A stretch of 64,000 nt of DNA from Adenanthera pavonina (taxonomy: Eukaryota; Streptophyta; Magnoliopsida; Fabales; Fabaceae), in the NCBI GenBank assembly GCA_026686845.1, contig JAIVEN010000024.1, forward strand, positions 12,139,501-12,203,500. Reading direction: 5' to 3'. Shown here piece after piece: positions 36,926 to 48,805 of this stretch (position 1 is its first letter; every line of letters begins with the position of its first letter). A model generated the notes under the pieces. That model did not search any database, was not told the origin of the DNA, and saw nothing but the letters and a program-made list of their open reading frames with translations. A program made the position numbers and the translations under genes.

Positions 36926-39152
36926 ATGAGAATGGCGAGAGTTAAAAATCCAGAAGTCGGGAAAGGAGAGTCACGACCAAAGAGAACTGTGAAATCCCAA
37001 TATGCCTCCAAGGAGAGTGGAATTCTGAAAAGGAAGGGCGAATCTAGCAAGGCAACTCCTTCCAAGAGGCAGAAAACAACTCCTAAAGAAGACTCGAAGA
37101 AATCTGCTCCCACTCCCTCAAAGAAATCTGACCCTGCTATTCCTGTTGCTTCTGTCTCTCATGCCTCTTCTTCCTCCTCTAGCACTAAATCAAGAGAATA
37201 TCAGTTAACCACACTGCCATTATGGAGCAATGCTCATATTCTGGGAGAATATACTACCAAATTTGTCAGCAAAAAGGTAATCAAGCCTCACTAGGTAAAT
37301 TTTGAAGATTTCTTGATTTCTAACAACTTTGATGCCGGGCTTTAGATGATAAAATATAAGAATTTGTTAGAAATACTGGAAAGATATGATGATGAGGTGA
37401 TTAAGACCTGGTATGCCTCCCTACAATATAATAGCAAGAAGAAGAAGTAGGAAGTAAACCTAAGATCAAGGACCATCTGGCTGACAGATGAGACCTTCAA
37501 TGAGGTTCTAGAAATTCCAGGGTAAGATGGATTGAAAATTGACATTATTGCCTTTAGGTACATGGATGAAGCTGAAACTGCAGAGGAAGAAGGAGGGTCT
37601 TTCCTGAATTACAAATAAAGCACAATTCTAAACACTTTGTTCAGAAGAAAAGAGAACAGGCAACCTCTGAGTTTGCTGAAGCCTACTGACCTCAGTGCCT
37701 AAGTAAGAATCCTGTACTATATTATGTCTAGGATTATTTTCAACAAAGGAGGCAGTTTCAATCTGATTACAAGGGCTGAAGCACATGTGATGGCAGCAAT
37801 CATGTGTGGCAACTTAATCAACATGGGCCACATCATCCTCCAACGCATGATCAAGGTAAGACATCAGAGGAAAGATTCCACCCTGCCATATGCATCAATC
37901 ATCTCCAAGATACTTTAGTATGCCCGGATCCAACATCTAGAAAAAGGAAAAGGGAAGCCTACTGAAATCTTTAAAGAAAAAGAACTACAAAGGATGGAAA
38001 TAGAAAAGAAGGATGGAAGATGGATTGGAAAGGGAGCTGGAAAGACAAAAGACCTATTCTTTGATGAAGATGCCTCCCTCCAACAAGTAGAAACCTCTGA
38101 GGCTGCTCCAAAATCCATGCCTCAACCTTCTTAGCCTGTCTCATCTCCATCTCAGCCCACTCAAACACAAATACCATCCACTCCCTCAACTCGAGCAAAG
38201 CCAACCAAGATCACTGAACTGTATGACAACCTGTCTGCACTCATACTAAGCATTAGGGATGATCAAAATGCCAAATTTGCTCATCTACAAGACCAGATTC
38301 ATCAATTGGCCAAGAATATGAAAGTGGTTGCTGATGCAAATGAAGACATCAAGAGTGTCACTCCCTCCACATCAGCTCCATCTAAGCCAGAATTCTCTGA
38401 ATCTGTCATGTCTCCTACTCTTAAGCCTCCAAGTCCTTTTGTGCTAGCCTCCCCTGAACCAGATGATGTTGTACATGATACTGAGGCTACTGGCACCTTG
38501 ACCACACCATAGGCCTCCAGTAATGAGGCAAGTCCTGGTCCTCCCCTGGACTATGGCATGGAGGAAGAGGCTCCTCAAGATTCAAGCTCCCATGAGCTTA
38601 TTGCTGAAGATGCTCAGGATTCAATTCTTTCTATTCAAGAATCTGAACAAGTGGAGAAACGGGTGGCAACCATCTCTACCACATCATTCATACAAGCTGC
38701 CCCAAATGAAGAGAAGAGCATTGTATCTTATGTAGATCTAGAAGCTATTGCTTATAATGCTCTCTTGCAAGCCCAAAGATTAAGGCTTGAAGAAATGTTT
38801 CGTCCTCCTGCTCCTGCTCCCTCACCTCTTTCTGTTTTTAATCTCTCGGAGGCATAAAGGGCTCAATTGCCTGTTACTAGGTAAGAAATGCAAGAACTTC
38901 TTGAAGTCTCTGACGATGAGGACTCTAGCCCCGAAGTTTTTGGACCTTTACCAAAGCTTAATCCTAAGCTGCCCTTTGTTCCTGTGCCTCTTCAAGCAAT
39001 TCCAGTATCTTAGATCCCTCCTCCTACTGTTCATGTACACATTCCTGATGATGCCAAAAAAAGGGGAGAAGTTATCCAAGTAAACTGAAAAATCTGCTGC
39101 AGATCCTTCTGGCAAGACCTACAGCAAGAAGCCTAAGTCCAAGAAGAAGTAA
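36926..39152 (+). pseudogene. Third ORF of the Sirevirus-like element (plant transposon-protein domain)
   Basis: A coding frame of about 740 codons lies between RNase H and the 3' LTR, where Sireviruses carry an extra (sometimes called envelope-like) gene. It starts MRMARVKNPEVG (ATG 36926 or 36932), followed by a basic Lys/Ser-rich head with KRKGESSKATPSKRQK. The central part (37190-37920) has LTDETFNEVLEIPG, LYYIMSRIIFNKGGSFNLIT, MAAIMCGNLINMGHIILQRM and LPYASIISKIL. This is the pattern of the putative plant transposon-protein domain (Transposase_32 type). A Pro/Ser-rich tail follows. A frame change in the A-run at 39057-39063 moves the last codons to another frame, ending TYSKKPKSKKK at 39152. 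In-frame stops lie at 37292, 37343, 37448, 37521, 37615, 37700, 37916, 38132, 38510, 38855, 38879 and 39011 (approximate). No signal peptide or membrane anchor is visible, so I doubt an envelope role. Confidence 0.75.
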
Positions 39153-39398
39153 TTGGAACTTAGGATTGCTTGGTCCTTCTTGTAGTATTATTTTGTGAAT
39201 GATAAATCTTGCTTTTTGAATTTTGTATTTGCAATGTCATATCTTTGTATTGAAACTATGAATGAATGAGTTTCTCTATTTGATTTGATGTACATGATAC
39301 ACTTATCTTTTGAATTTTAATGCACATGTTAAGGGGGAGCTCGTTGAAGCAAACTCAAGTACTAATCCAGTTTGCAAGTTGTTTTGTCGTCATCAACA

Positions 39399-39407
39399 AG
39401 GGGAGAA
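39399..39407 (+). other. Polypurine tract before the 3' LTR
   Basis: AGGGGAGAA stands directly before the TG of the 3' LTR at 39408. A second purine tract, AAGGGGGAG, lies at 39332. Repeated polypurine tracts are described for Sireviruses. Confidence 0.7.
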
Positions 39408-41063
39408 TGTTAAATCAAGTGTTTTGATAATTCCAAGCTAACCAACTAGAGCTTGGAAAGAAGATATCAAAGGTGTACAAAAGATCTCAGGTGGAGAAAT
39501 CCAAGAAAAACCAGCATAAGATTAGATATAAGATTTTTTACTATATTTAAATTGAGTAAAAAACTTTGAACTTGCAAAAGAATGTTTTAAAAATGTGATT
39601 TTACGATAATTCATAAAATATTTGAAAAATACCCACTAATAGATAAACTTTGAAGTGTTAAAATTGATTTGCTGCTTTGGAAATTCAAACTTCGGCATCT
39701 GAAATTCGAACTTCGGAGTGAAAATATGTTAGTCAGAAAAGAGGTTCCTCTGATAGATGAACTTTGATTTTCAAAATTCGAACTTTGAATTAAGTCTGAT
39801 AAGAGCTCTCTCTAATAGACGAACTTTGGCTTTTGAAAATTCAAATTTTGAGTAAAACACAAATTATGAAAAATGAGAAATTTGTTTTAGGATATGTCAA
39901 AGTTCATCTGAAAGTAAAGTTTAAAAAGAGTTCTAAGTTAGTCCTCTGACAGACGAACTTTGATTTTGGAAATTCAAACTTAGGAAATACAGCTTGTAAG
40001 TCTGTTATGATGATCTCTTAACATACGAATTTTAGTATTCAGAAATTCAAACTTTGAATTAAGTCTGATAAAAGCTTTCTCTGACAGATAAACTTTGACT
40101 TTTGAAAATTCAAATTTTGAAAAGAAGAACTATTGTACCTTATTAAGCTGCCCACTGACAAACGAATTTTGGGCACCAAAATTCAAATTTCGAAGACACT
40201 GTAGCAATATGGAACAACTATTCACACTTACCAGAAGTACTTTAAACTAGAAAATTTGTATGTTCCAACATAGAAACATTTTCTAAAGATGAAAATTTGA
40301 ACTTTGCTTTATAACAGATGAACTTTGAGATTCAATGTTAAAGTCTTTAGATTTTAGTCTCTACAAAATTCATCTGTTGACACACCAAAATTCAAACTTT
40401 GAATGTCAGACGCATTAAATGCGGTTGGTGAACGGATAGTTTTTCAGAGTAACTGTTGGGTAACGTCTCTAATGGCTAGATCTTGTCTCTAACAAATAGT
40501 TAAGACATAAATCTATAAATAGAACTTCATTTGAAGATGTGGGTAACGATTTTACATTGTATATACAGAAACTCTGCTAAATTCTTGAGTCAAAGTCTTC
40601 AACTCTCACATACTTCATATTCTGTACTTCAACTTTCATATATACTCTAAATTAGAGAATTCAATCACTGTAATCAATCTTATCTTCATCTAGAAGAAAG
40701 ATTTTCTTATGAGAGGATTTTACAAGGGATTTGGGAAGTACTTAGCTAGAGTGCAAAGAGTAAAATTGTAAGCTCTTGGAACAGAGCATCAAATTGTACT
40801 GAGACAATTGCAAGAAGCCCACTGAATTCTTACAAGATAGTGGAAAATCTCAAGTGGTAGCTTGAGAACTGAATGTAGGTTAAGATAAAGAGACCGAACC
40901 AGGATAAGCATATATGTCTTCTCTTCCCTTATACTATTTTCACTTTGTTATTCTTGTATACTGTTTTTACTGTCACTTTTGCTTTTATCACTCTCTTAAC
41001 TTTTGCAGAAATTTTTAATCTTCCCAATTCACTTCCCCTCTTGGGAAGCCAGCATATCTAACA
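39408..41063 (+). repeat. 3' LTR of the Sirevirus-like element
   Basis: Runs from TGTTAAATCAAGTG to GGGAAGCCAGCATATCTAACA. It is collinear with the 5' LTR over its whole length, with the same motif array (about 39640-40390) and TATAAATA at 40514-40521. Confidence 0.92.
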
Positions 41064-41750
41064 TATTGTCCATTAGTTTTAGGATTTGCATTGCTCATTA
41101 TTTAGATCAACTGATACTTTTTTAAGTTAAACATGTTGTTTAGACTTTGTGTCTAGTGGTAGAATCTCTTGTTAATATAAGGATGCTGGTATTGACTTGG
41201 GGAGATGCTTTATATATTTTATGTGTGAATGAAGTTGAGATTAGTTTACCATATGGTTCAGTTTTAAAATCCTCCTTTTTTTTTTTTGGGTGCATGTGTG
41301 CTCAATTATTTGGTTAATCAAAGTATGGAGGATTTAAACAAACTCATGGAAGGATGTCTGTGTTTTGTAATTGTATTAGAAAGATAGAGACTCATCTTGG
41401 TGGGATCAATGCAAATGTGATGGTGGTTGAAGAAAGCTTAAAGATTGTAGTTGAGTAAGTAGGTACTACAAAAAGAAACTTAATCAAGAGAGAGAATCAA
41501 AGCAAATTGTAGCTAAGACAACATTGGAGAAGGTCAAACTTGAAGAACTTTAGAAATAATGTTATTTATCTTAGTATTTTGTGAGAAACAGGCATTGAAA
41601 GCCAAGATATCTTTTATTGTAAATATGCATTCTACCAAACAATTTTTTTAAGAAAATAATGTACAATTTGTTGTAAACTTTAGGATACTTAAACATATAA
41701 TTTCTTGGTCCATATGTATGTATAGAGTGTGTTATTTCAATTTTCTTACG
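41064..41750. other. MULE interior, right part; no gene recognised
   Basis: Resumes the MULE after the Copia insertion. A coding-like phrase near 41420-41550 contains stops and could not be assigned. Confidence 0.4.
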
Positions 41751-43145
41751 ATCCATGTACATTTCCATATGATAACTGTGTACTTACATGGGAAAATTGA
41801 GTTTCTGCATGTTCCTTGGGGTTATTTACAAATCATAAGAGTTATCCATTTACCATAATTGATACCAAGTCATTTACATATGATAATTGCGAATTTACAA
41901 GTTAAAGTCACATAATTGCAAGTGCTACTGGGCTATTTACAAGTTACACATGTGCTCCATAGATCTTAACTGATATAATGTCATTGACATGTTATAATCA
42001 TGTGTTTACAAGTGAATACTATATATTTGTAAGTAACACTGGACTAGTTGCAAGTTTTTTTCAGATTTAATGCTTGTGTCTCAATGGTTGACCATCAAGT
42101 GCATCAATTGTCATTTCTAACTAATACAATATCATTCACATGTGACAATCGTGTATTTACAAATATCAAATCCAGCAAAAATTTGAAAATAACCCAAAGT
42201 CACTTGCAAATACATGAAATACACTTATAAATACACAGTTATCACATATAAATAATATTGTATCAGTTAGAGAATGCTTGTAACTTGTAAATAGGCCAAT
42301 AACACTTTCAAATACACGATTTTAATTTGGGAATACACTGTTATGGAATTTAGCATTACATGTAAATGGAATTACATAGACATATTAAATTAAGAACTGA
42401 TGCAAGTGAATTTCTAATTGATGTTAGTGAATTTCCAAGTCATACTAGAGAATTTACAACTATAATATCATCAATAAAAATTGTTTAGAAAAAAAAATAA
42501 CATCTTTTCAAGTGAATTTTCAACTAATCTAGTGGATTTCTAAGCCATACTAGAGAATTAATTGTAACTGCACGGAAATCAGTTGCAAATAAACATATAA
42601 ATAAGTAAGATCAACTGTAACTCCATAATGATTAGTTACAAATTAGCAAGGATTAGTTGTTAATGCATGAAAATCAATTACAAATGAACTGAGTAAGGAT
42701 CCATTGTAAATAAGTGATGATCAATTGAAAATATTTTTTTCCTTCTGCATGTGCTATTGAATTATTTACAAGTTTGGTACATTCACCATAATTGATACCA
42801 AGCCATTTATGAACATCATGTATTTACAAATGAAATTCATGTTTATGCATGTTCTACTAGGTTATTTACAAGTTAGAGGTATGGTCTATTTACCTTATAA
42901 TTAATACCTTGTCATTTACATATGATAACCATATATTTATAAGTTAAAATCATATATTTACAAGTGGTAATCATGTACTTGCAAATAGTTTTGCAATTGG
43001 TGCTTTTGTCCCAATAGTCGACCATTAAAAGTGATGATCGACCAGTACATTAATTGTCATGCCTAACTAGTACAATGTTATTCACATGTGATTTACATGT
43101 GAATATCATATATTTGTAATTGGCTTTGGGCTATTTACAAGTAGG
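41750..43145. repeat. Imperfect internal repeats of the MULE (TTTACAAGT-rich)
   Basis: Two diverged long copies, about 41800-42180 and 42740-43140, share the order GGTTATTTACAA, CATTTACCATAATTGATACC, CATTTACATATGATAA, TTTGTAAG/TTTGCAA, GTCGACCAT and CTAACTAGTACAATRT. Between them, phrases such as GATCAATTGTAAAT and TTGCAAATGAAC recur. TTTACAAGT or its complement appears dozens of times. The short MULE-like element in the HKT intron (56431-56907) uses the same vocabulary. Confidence 0.65.
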
Positions 43146-43149
43146 TATA

Positions 43150-43325
43150 AGTAGTGGCCGGAAAATTCACCACCATCGGAAAGTTGCTACAAGAATTGTT
43201 ATCACTGGTCACCTCCACCGGAAAAGTCGCAAGCACTAGAAACCGTCACTGGAAAGTTGGTGTCACTAGTAACCTCCACCAGAAAAGTTACCCTACTGGA
43301 AAAGTCATCGGAGGGAGGAGGGAAG
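43150..43325. repeat. Short CCGGAAAAGT repeats inside the right MULE end
   Basis: CCGGAAAA, TCGGAAAGTT, CCGGAAAAGTCGC, ACTGGAAAGTTGG, CCAGAAAAGTTACC and ACTGGAAAAGTCATCGG follow one another at 20-40 bp. The 71-codon ORF across them (43154-43369) is composed of these repeats and is probably not a gene. Confidence 0.55.
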
Positions 43326-43334
43326 AAATAAAGA

Positions 43335-43467
43335 AAGGGCAAATTTGTCATTTCTATTCAATTTCATAATTCCATTTTAATACCCTAGTACCAAATTAGA
43401 ATTAGGGCAAATTGTGTAATTAAACTGGAATTAATTTTATTCCTTAGTATTTATATGGGATTTTCCC
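43335..43467 (-). repeat. Right terminal inverted repeat of the MULE
   Basis: Reverse complement of the left repeat at 27521-27656. Its end TTTTCCC is followed by the target copy ACGGAACAA. Confidence 0.85.
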
Positions 43468-43476
43468 ACGGAACAA

Positions 43477-46400
43477 TATCATATCAACATAATATTTGAT
43501 GAACTTTTCAATAAGCATAATCAATTATCACATCAATTTTCTTCTAAAGAGATAATTACAAGATAATTAATGACTCATTTTTCATAATATTATTTGATGA
43601 AGTGAAGATTCATCTACATATTATTTTAATCTTGTGTCCCTTAAATAGGAGAGATAATACTAGAAAAGTGGAAAACACTCTTATATTCGTTTATTCTTTT
43701 TTTGGTTCTATTTTGTGAAATTAATTTCTTGTTGTCTTATTAGGACCTATGAAGCACTGGTATTTCAAAAAAGTAGACGCACTCATATCCGATACACAAT
43801 ATGATATATGTATCCGATACATATTTATCCATAACACTTTATATTCATATGTATTACTTCAATTTTTTATAGTAAAATATGAGTATTTGAAGTTGTTATA
43901 AATATTTTATAGTTTATTTTACCATTTATACCATAATTTTTAGAATATTTAATTCTTATTTTCTTTTAGTAAGTAGATTTATTAATTATACATATAAATA
44001 ATTACATAGATAATATTATATATGTATAAATATTTCTCACACATGTATTCTAAAATCTTAGAAATTGACGTATCTTTTATATCATACTGTATCATATCCG
44101 ATACACGTACCAGTATCAGTGCTACATATTAGGATGTCTTAACTTCTAGGCAAGAGTCTTTCTTTCTCTTTTAACTCCTAATAACCTCTACTTCACATTG
44201 GATATTGACTAATTTAAATCGAGTCTAAGTTGAATCAAATTACATAGATGTAAAGTTCTTCCTGCAACAATTTTTTTTTTAGACATAAACTTGAATTTAA
44301 TATCTTACTTTAAAAAATAAGCACCAAACCGCTTAAACTAATTGCTATTGATAAGAAAAAAGAAAATTTTAAATGTAGTTATAATCAAGGGAGAGAAAAT
44401 GTGAAAACAAAATGAGAGTTGTCTTTTGTGTGATTATTGGTTGGTGATTATATATAGTGGACATCAATTATACAATGCATGATTGGAAGGCGTGAAATGA
44501 AAATGATCATTGCCAAACATACTAACATGGCTTGTTCTACCTTCCACCAATGTGTGTCTCCTTGGAGTTCATAATATTCTGTCTGCATCTTGCTTGAATT
44601 GTTCAAATTAGATTCAAATTAATTTCCCAAAATTTTTAAAATAAAAAATAAAACTTAAATATTCCAAATATGATTGAAATGATCCAAAATATATATATAC
44701 TATATAAATTTTTAAAGATGTACAGGGAATTCATTTTAATATCTCCTTGACACAATGGATAAATAGCCTTATATCATTTTAATATCTCTTTAATTGTTTT
44801 CTTGGATTTGTTTTAGCTGTTTTTTATTATGATATGGTAATAGCCTTATATCATTTGTCTAAGTAGATCTCCAGCCCCATGCATTTTCCGAATACTAAAG
44901 AAGCAAGTTGTATTTAATATAAAATATAAAGTCTATAAAATATAACAGGTTAAATATATCAGTATCTACTTTTTTTCTTTTATTTTAATTAATTCAGTTA
45001 TTCTGATTTGATTGAAATAAAGTTCCTTTATTTTAATTAATTTACTTCTTCTGATTTGATGATTGGAATAAAGTATGTTAAACATATAAGCTTAAACACC
45101 TAAATTTTTTCCTTTATTTATATTAATATTTTTAATGTAATCACATACAGAGTGAAAAATTCAAAAAAAAATTATCCTGACTAGTTTTTTTCCATGCATT
45201 GCACGGAAGAGAGCTTAATTTTTTTTTTTAAGATTGTACTAATCCTTTTAAAATTTAAATCCTAAAAAAATATATTAATTTAAGAAATATTGAAAAATTT
45301 AAAACAAAAACTCACGATTGGCGAAATCCAACGGAAATATGCGGAAGAAATTGAAAGAGTAAACAGAGTTGCACATGGATTAAGAACTGCACTGTCTAGT
45401 CACCCCAAAAAAAAAAAGAACTGCACTGTTCATAAAATTATACAGGTTTTACATTTTATATTTATTTTTCACGCGAGCACCCAATATCCTGGAGTCTGCC
45501 TCACTTGAGCAATGAGGACTTCAACATGGCCTAGACTAATCCAGATTCGAGGTCTAACAAGCACCACAAGGGTGGGTGTCCCTACTACTTCACGTTACTG
45601 TATTTCCACGTCTCAAAGCCAAGACTCGTGATTAAGTTGGAATGACTCCTGCCAGTCGATCTAAACGGTCAATGATTACATTTTATATTTATTGATTATT
45701 GATGATGATGATGATTCTCATATGAGATGAAGCATTTTCTTTTGAACAAGTGGTAGAGCTAAGACCTGAGCCAGTGGAGCAATCTAATTTAAAGGACATT
45801 TAATCTCATAGTCTTTCCCTTCTCTCCCTTACTAATTTAGATTTTAGAAAAATAAAATAACATTTTTTCATAAAAATTATTTGAGGTTTTATATTAGTTA
45901 GTCTCTTCTCTTACAAATCACGTCAACTTTGTGTTCTCACAAAAATTTTGAACCATATATCCAAAAAAATATAAACCCAAATGTATTCAAAAATTGAGTT
46001 TAATGTTAAAAAAAAAAAGATGAATTTTAAGTTTAATGAGGTAAAAATGTTAGAGTTAATAGTATCAAAATGCTAAAATTTAGAGTTTAGCATGCAATTT
46101 TTCCATATTGAAAGGATCTCATAACTCCCCCTAACCGAAAATTTTTCTTAAATTTTTTTCTTTATAAAACTTTTTTTATTGGATTAAAAAAGGTTCATCA
46201 TATATTATCTTGATATGATTTTGTTCCGTCAACGGAGCATGTATAGCATAACAAATCATTGATTTAAATTAGTTTTTAACGGACCAAACCCAACATTACT
46301 CATGTTTTATTTAAATGGAAGAGTGTTTTGTTTTTAGGAATATTGGGAAAAACTTTGCCACGTGTAATTAGCATTATTGGAACATATCCCTTACTATAGT

Positions 46401-46480
46401 ACCAAAATGTACCACCACCTCACTCCTTCCAGAAACATGAGGACTAAATTTATTTATATATATAATAATTATTATGTAAT
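43477..46480. other. Intergenic AT-rich sequence, no gene seen
   Basis: Contains an imperfect 48-50-bp tandem duplication at about 44976-45074 (TTTATTTTAATTAATT then TCTGATTTGAT then AATAAAG, twice). Around 43780 and 44090 the phrase ATATCCGATACAC recurs. A GC-richer stretch at 45500-45670 has a GATTCGAGGTC phrase but no gene. Confidence 0.45.
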
Positions 46481-46482
46481 TA

Positions 46483-46742
46483 CTCCGTCCCATTTTATTT
46501 ATCTTTTAAAATTTTGCTGTAAGAATTAAAAAAGATAATAAATAATATATTAAATGATATAGTTTTATGAAATTATTCTTAATTATTATTCATTTACTAT
46601 TTATATTATTAGTTTTCTGAAATAATAGATTATTAAATGCTAAAGAATATAATTGAAAAAAAATAATTTTTCATTGGTTTTTTAAAATAAAAAATAAAAT
46701 GAAACATTTACAATTCTCTCAAATGACACATATGGGATGGAG
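46483..46742. mobile_element. Stowaway-like MITE
   Basis: The ends CTCCGTCCCATTTTATTTATC and, reversed, CTCCATCCCATATGTGTCATTTG form the terminal inverted repeats. TA precedes the left end and TG (a changed TA) follows the right. There is no coding capacity. Confidence 0.75.
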
Positions 46743-48803
46743 TGGCTATTATACAGACTAATCCTCATCATATCAATGCTAATAGTTAGTCACATGGAAT
46801 AAAATTAAATGAGCATAATCATCCACTTGGCAATCCTTGTGATTTTATGCGGTGCACACGGCTTTTACGCGATATATATTAAAAAATCAATTGATGTATT
46901 ATCCTACCTCAATCATGTTCTTTCTTAATTTTCTTTTTTTATTTAATTAATTTCTTCCATCTAGGCACATTTTTTATATAGTTATATCATATTCAGTACT
47001 ATGGAATTAGATTTTAGCATTGTCAGATATAATTGAAGTGTGCTTTCCCAACATAATTTTTTATTTACAAAGTTTCAACTCTTGATCTTGTTTAAAAGGA
47101 ATCAAATGCCTCCTACCTAACTTAACCACCATTTGTTTATCTAAACACATTTTTCCTGCATATTGTGGGGAATCAATTAAGTCTTAAAAACAAGTTTTAT
47201 TATTTATGACTTATAAATGTTATAAATTTATTGATAAAAATTGTTATAGATTTTATTATATATATTTAATACAAGACTATGAAAGGAGGAGGCCTTGTCG
47301 GCCAAAAAGGGGGAAAAAAATGCCTAAGCCACCCAAATTAATATCACTACCCTTATATGATTTATTATAATAAATATATAAAAATTAAGAGGAAGGACCG
47401 CTTATATTCGCTGATACATATTTAATCAATGTATTTTACATAAAACTTTGGTTTATTTTTCTTTTAAGATTACGCTGATACTTAGGCTAAGATTACGAAG
47501 TATACTGACGGTTTAACTAATAAAAATAAAAAATATGTTATGATTGTCTTTTGTACGATCAATGAATATAACTTTCGTTGGCTATTCCTTAAATAACTAT
47601 CAATGGAAGTTTTAATTTTCTTTTTAAATATATTTTCATTTTGCACTCTCGACCAACATTTTTCAGTACAAAATTCCAAAACCAGTATCCAAAATATTTT
47701 AAACAATCGTAGCCATAATCCTCTTTAACAACACCCAAAATATGCAGATCTCATAAAAATTCATAAAAATTTTACAAATCCACAATAACAAAAAAATGAA
47801 CATCTTTTTCTTTTTCTTTAGATCTTATCACAATGTATATATCTCATCAAAATTTTAGATATATCAATCTAGAGACAAAGTTAGTGTTGATGAAGGAGGC
47901 AAAGTTGGCAATTATTTTTAGACATACAGATTTGGACTTTAAGGTTGGCGAGGAAGGTAGTGCCACCATCATAATCATCTTGCTGATCTAGCATGGAGTT
48001 GAGGTTGAGATATTAAACGACTCAAACTCGTAGAGGAACTTTGAAGGGAAGCTAAAGGTAACATCCAAGCCACCAATAATCTTGTCATTCTCCTTGTCAT
48101 CGAGGATGTTGGCAATGGTGAGGAATTGATAGGGAAGCCATAACTCAACATTTAGAGCTTTAGTGAAAATGAATCATAAAAGGATGAGAAAGAGAGAAAG
48201 AAAATAAAAAGGTAAGATTTATGAATGAATAAGAAAGAGGTGAGAGAGTTTTTGGGAGGAGTAAAAGTATATCACATGATGGAGAGAGAAATGACAAGTA
48301 GCTAAAAAATAGAGAAAGAAAAGTAAGAGAAATCATTTGAGCCGTTGAGTTTCTTTTTATCAATAGCTATATTTACTAATATGTGCTTTATGTTTTTCTT
48401 AAAATAAAATTGTTAAAATTTTTGTTGGCAATTCTAAAAATAAGTGCCAAAGAAAATGTTAGACTTTTCTTAGCAGTAATTTCTGGAACCGCCAACAAAA
48501 GCTTCTACTTCATTTTTGTTAGCATTTTTTTTTATAACCACTAACTACTAGACACTAAGAAAAGTTACTTTTGGCATAATGAATAAGGGAGGAAATAATT
48601 AGGTTCGGAGTAAAAAAATGTGGGAGAAAAGGGCATTAGTAAGGAAAGATAACGGGGAAAGATAGAGAAAGAAAGAAAAGTTAAGAGGGTAGGTAGAAAA
48701 TTTAAAACATTTTAATTTTAAATTTAAATTTGAACAATTAAAAAGACTGGAAAGTACAGTAGTTATGAATGGTGATTATCCTCCATCCATATATATATAT
48801 ATA
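46743..48803. other. Intergenic sequence, no gene confirmed
   Basis: On the minus strand, 47960-48145 reads as a plausible but unrecognised peptide (FLTIANILDDKENDK, then GGLDVTFSFPSKFLYEFESF), with no start or flanking exon. It could be a gene relic. A TA run lies at 48789-48805. Confidence 0.4.
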
Positions 48804-48805
48804 TA

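Larger units (their letters stand above)
29325..41063 (+). mobile_element. Sirevirus-like Copia retrotransposon, full length but decayed (11.7 kb)
   Basis: Two LTRs of 1657 and 1656 bp flank an 8.4-kb interior. From left to right it holds an initiator-Met primer-binding site (30984), gag (31037-32836), pol in the Copia order protease-integrase-RT-RNase H (32833-35942), a motif-rich non-coding gap, a third ORF (36926-39152) and a polypurine tract before the 3' LTR. TATTA (29320-29324) and TATTG (41064-41068) form a 5-bp duplication with one transition. The large size, long LTRs, extra 3' ORF and repeated polypurine tracts (39332 and 39399) fit the Sirevirus lineage. The two LTRs are roughly nine-tenths identical by eye, differing mostly by transitions, so the insertion is not recent. 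Gag and pol contain more than a dozen stops, so the element cannot make its own proteins. Confidence 0.92.
27521..43467. mobile_element. Mutator-like element (MULE) with a Sirevirus inserted in it
   Basis: The left end GGGAAAATTTCAGATAAAT (27521) and the right end, read in reverse as GGGAAAATCCCATATAAAT (43467), open imperfect terminal inverted repeats of about 130-140 bp. Directly outside lie ATGGAACAA (27512-27520) and ACGGAACAA (43468-43476), a 9-bp target-site duplication with one transition. Nine-base duplications and long repeats starting GGGAAAA are hallmarks of MULEs. Without the Copia element at 29325-41063 the MULE is about 4.2 kb. I found no MURA transposase motif, so it looks non-autonomous. 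The strand is undetermined. Confidence 0.85.

Noticed and set aside
43780..44115. Transposon ends from the repeated ATATCCGATACAC phrase
   Set aside because: The copies are in the same direction, short, and no target duplication was seen.
45500..45680. tRNA or SINE, from the phrase GATTCGAGGTC
   Set aside because: No cloverleaf and no A box at a suitable distance.
47950..48150. Minus-strand host gene exon
   Set aside because: The peptide reads plausibly but has no start, splice sites or recognised family. Kept only as a remark.
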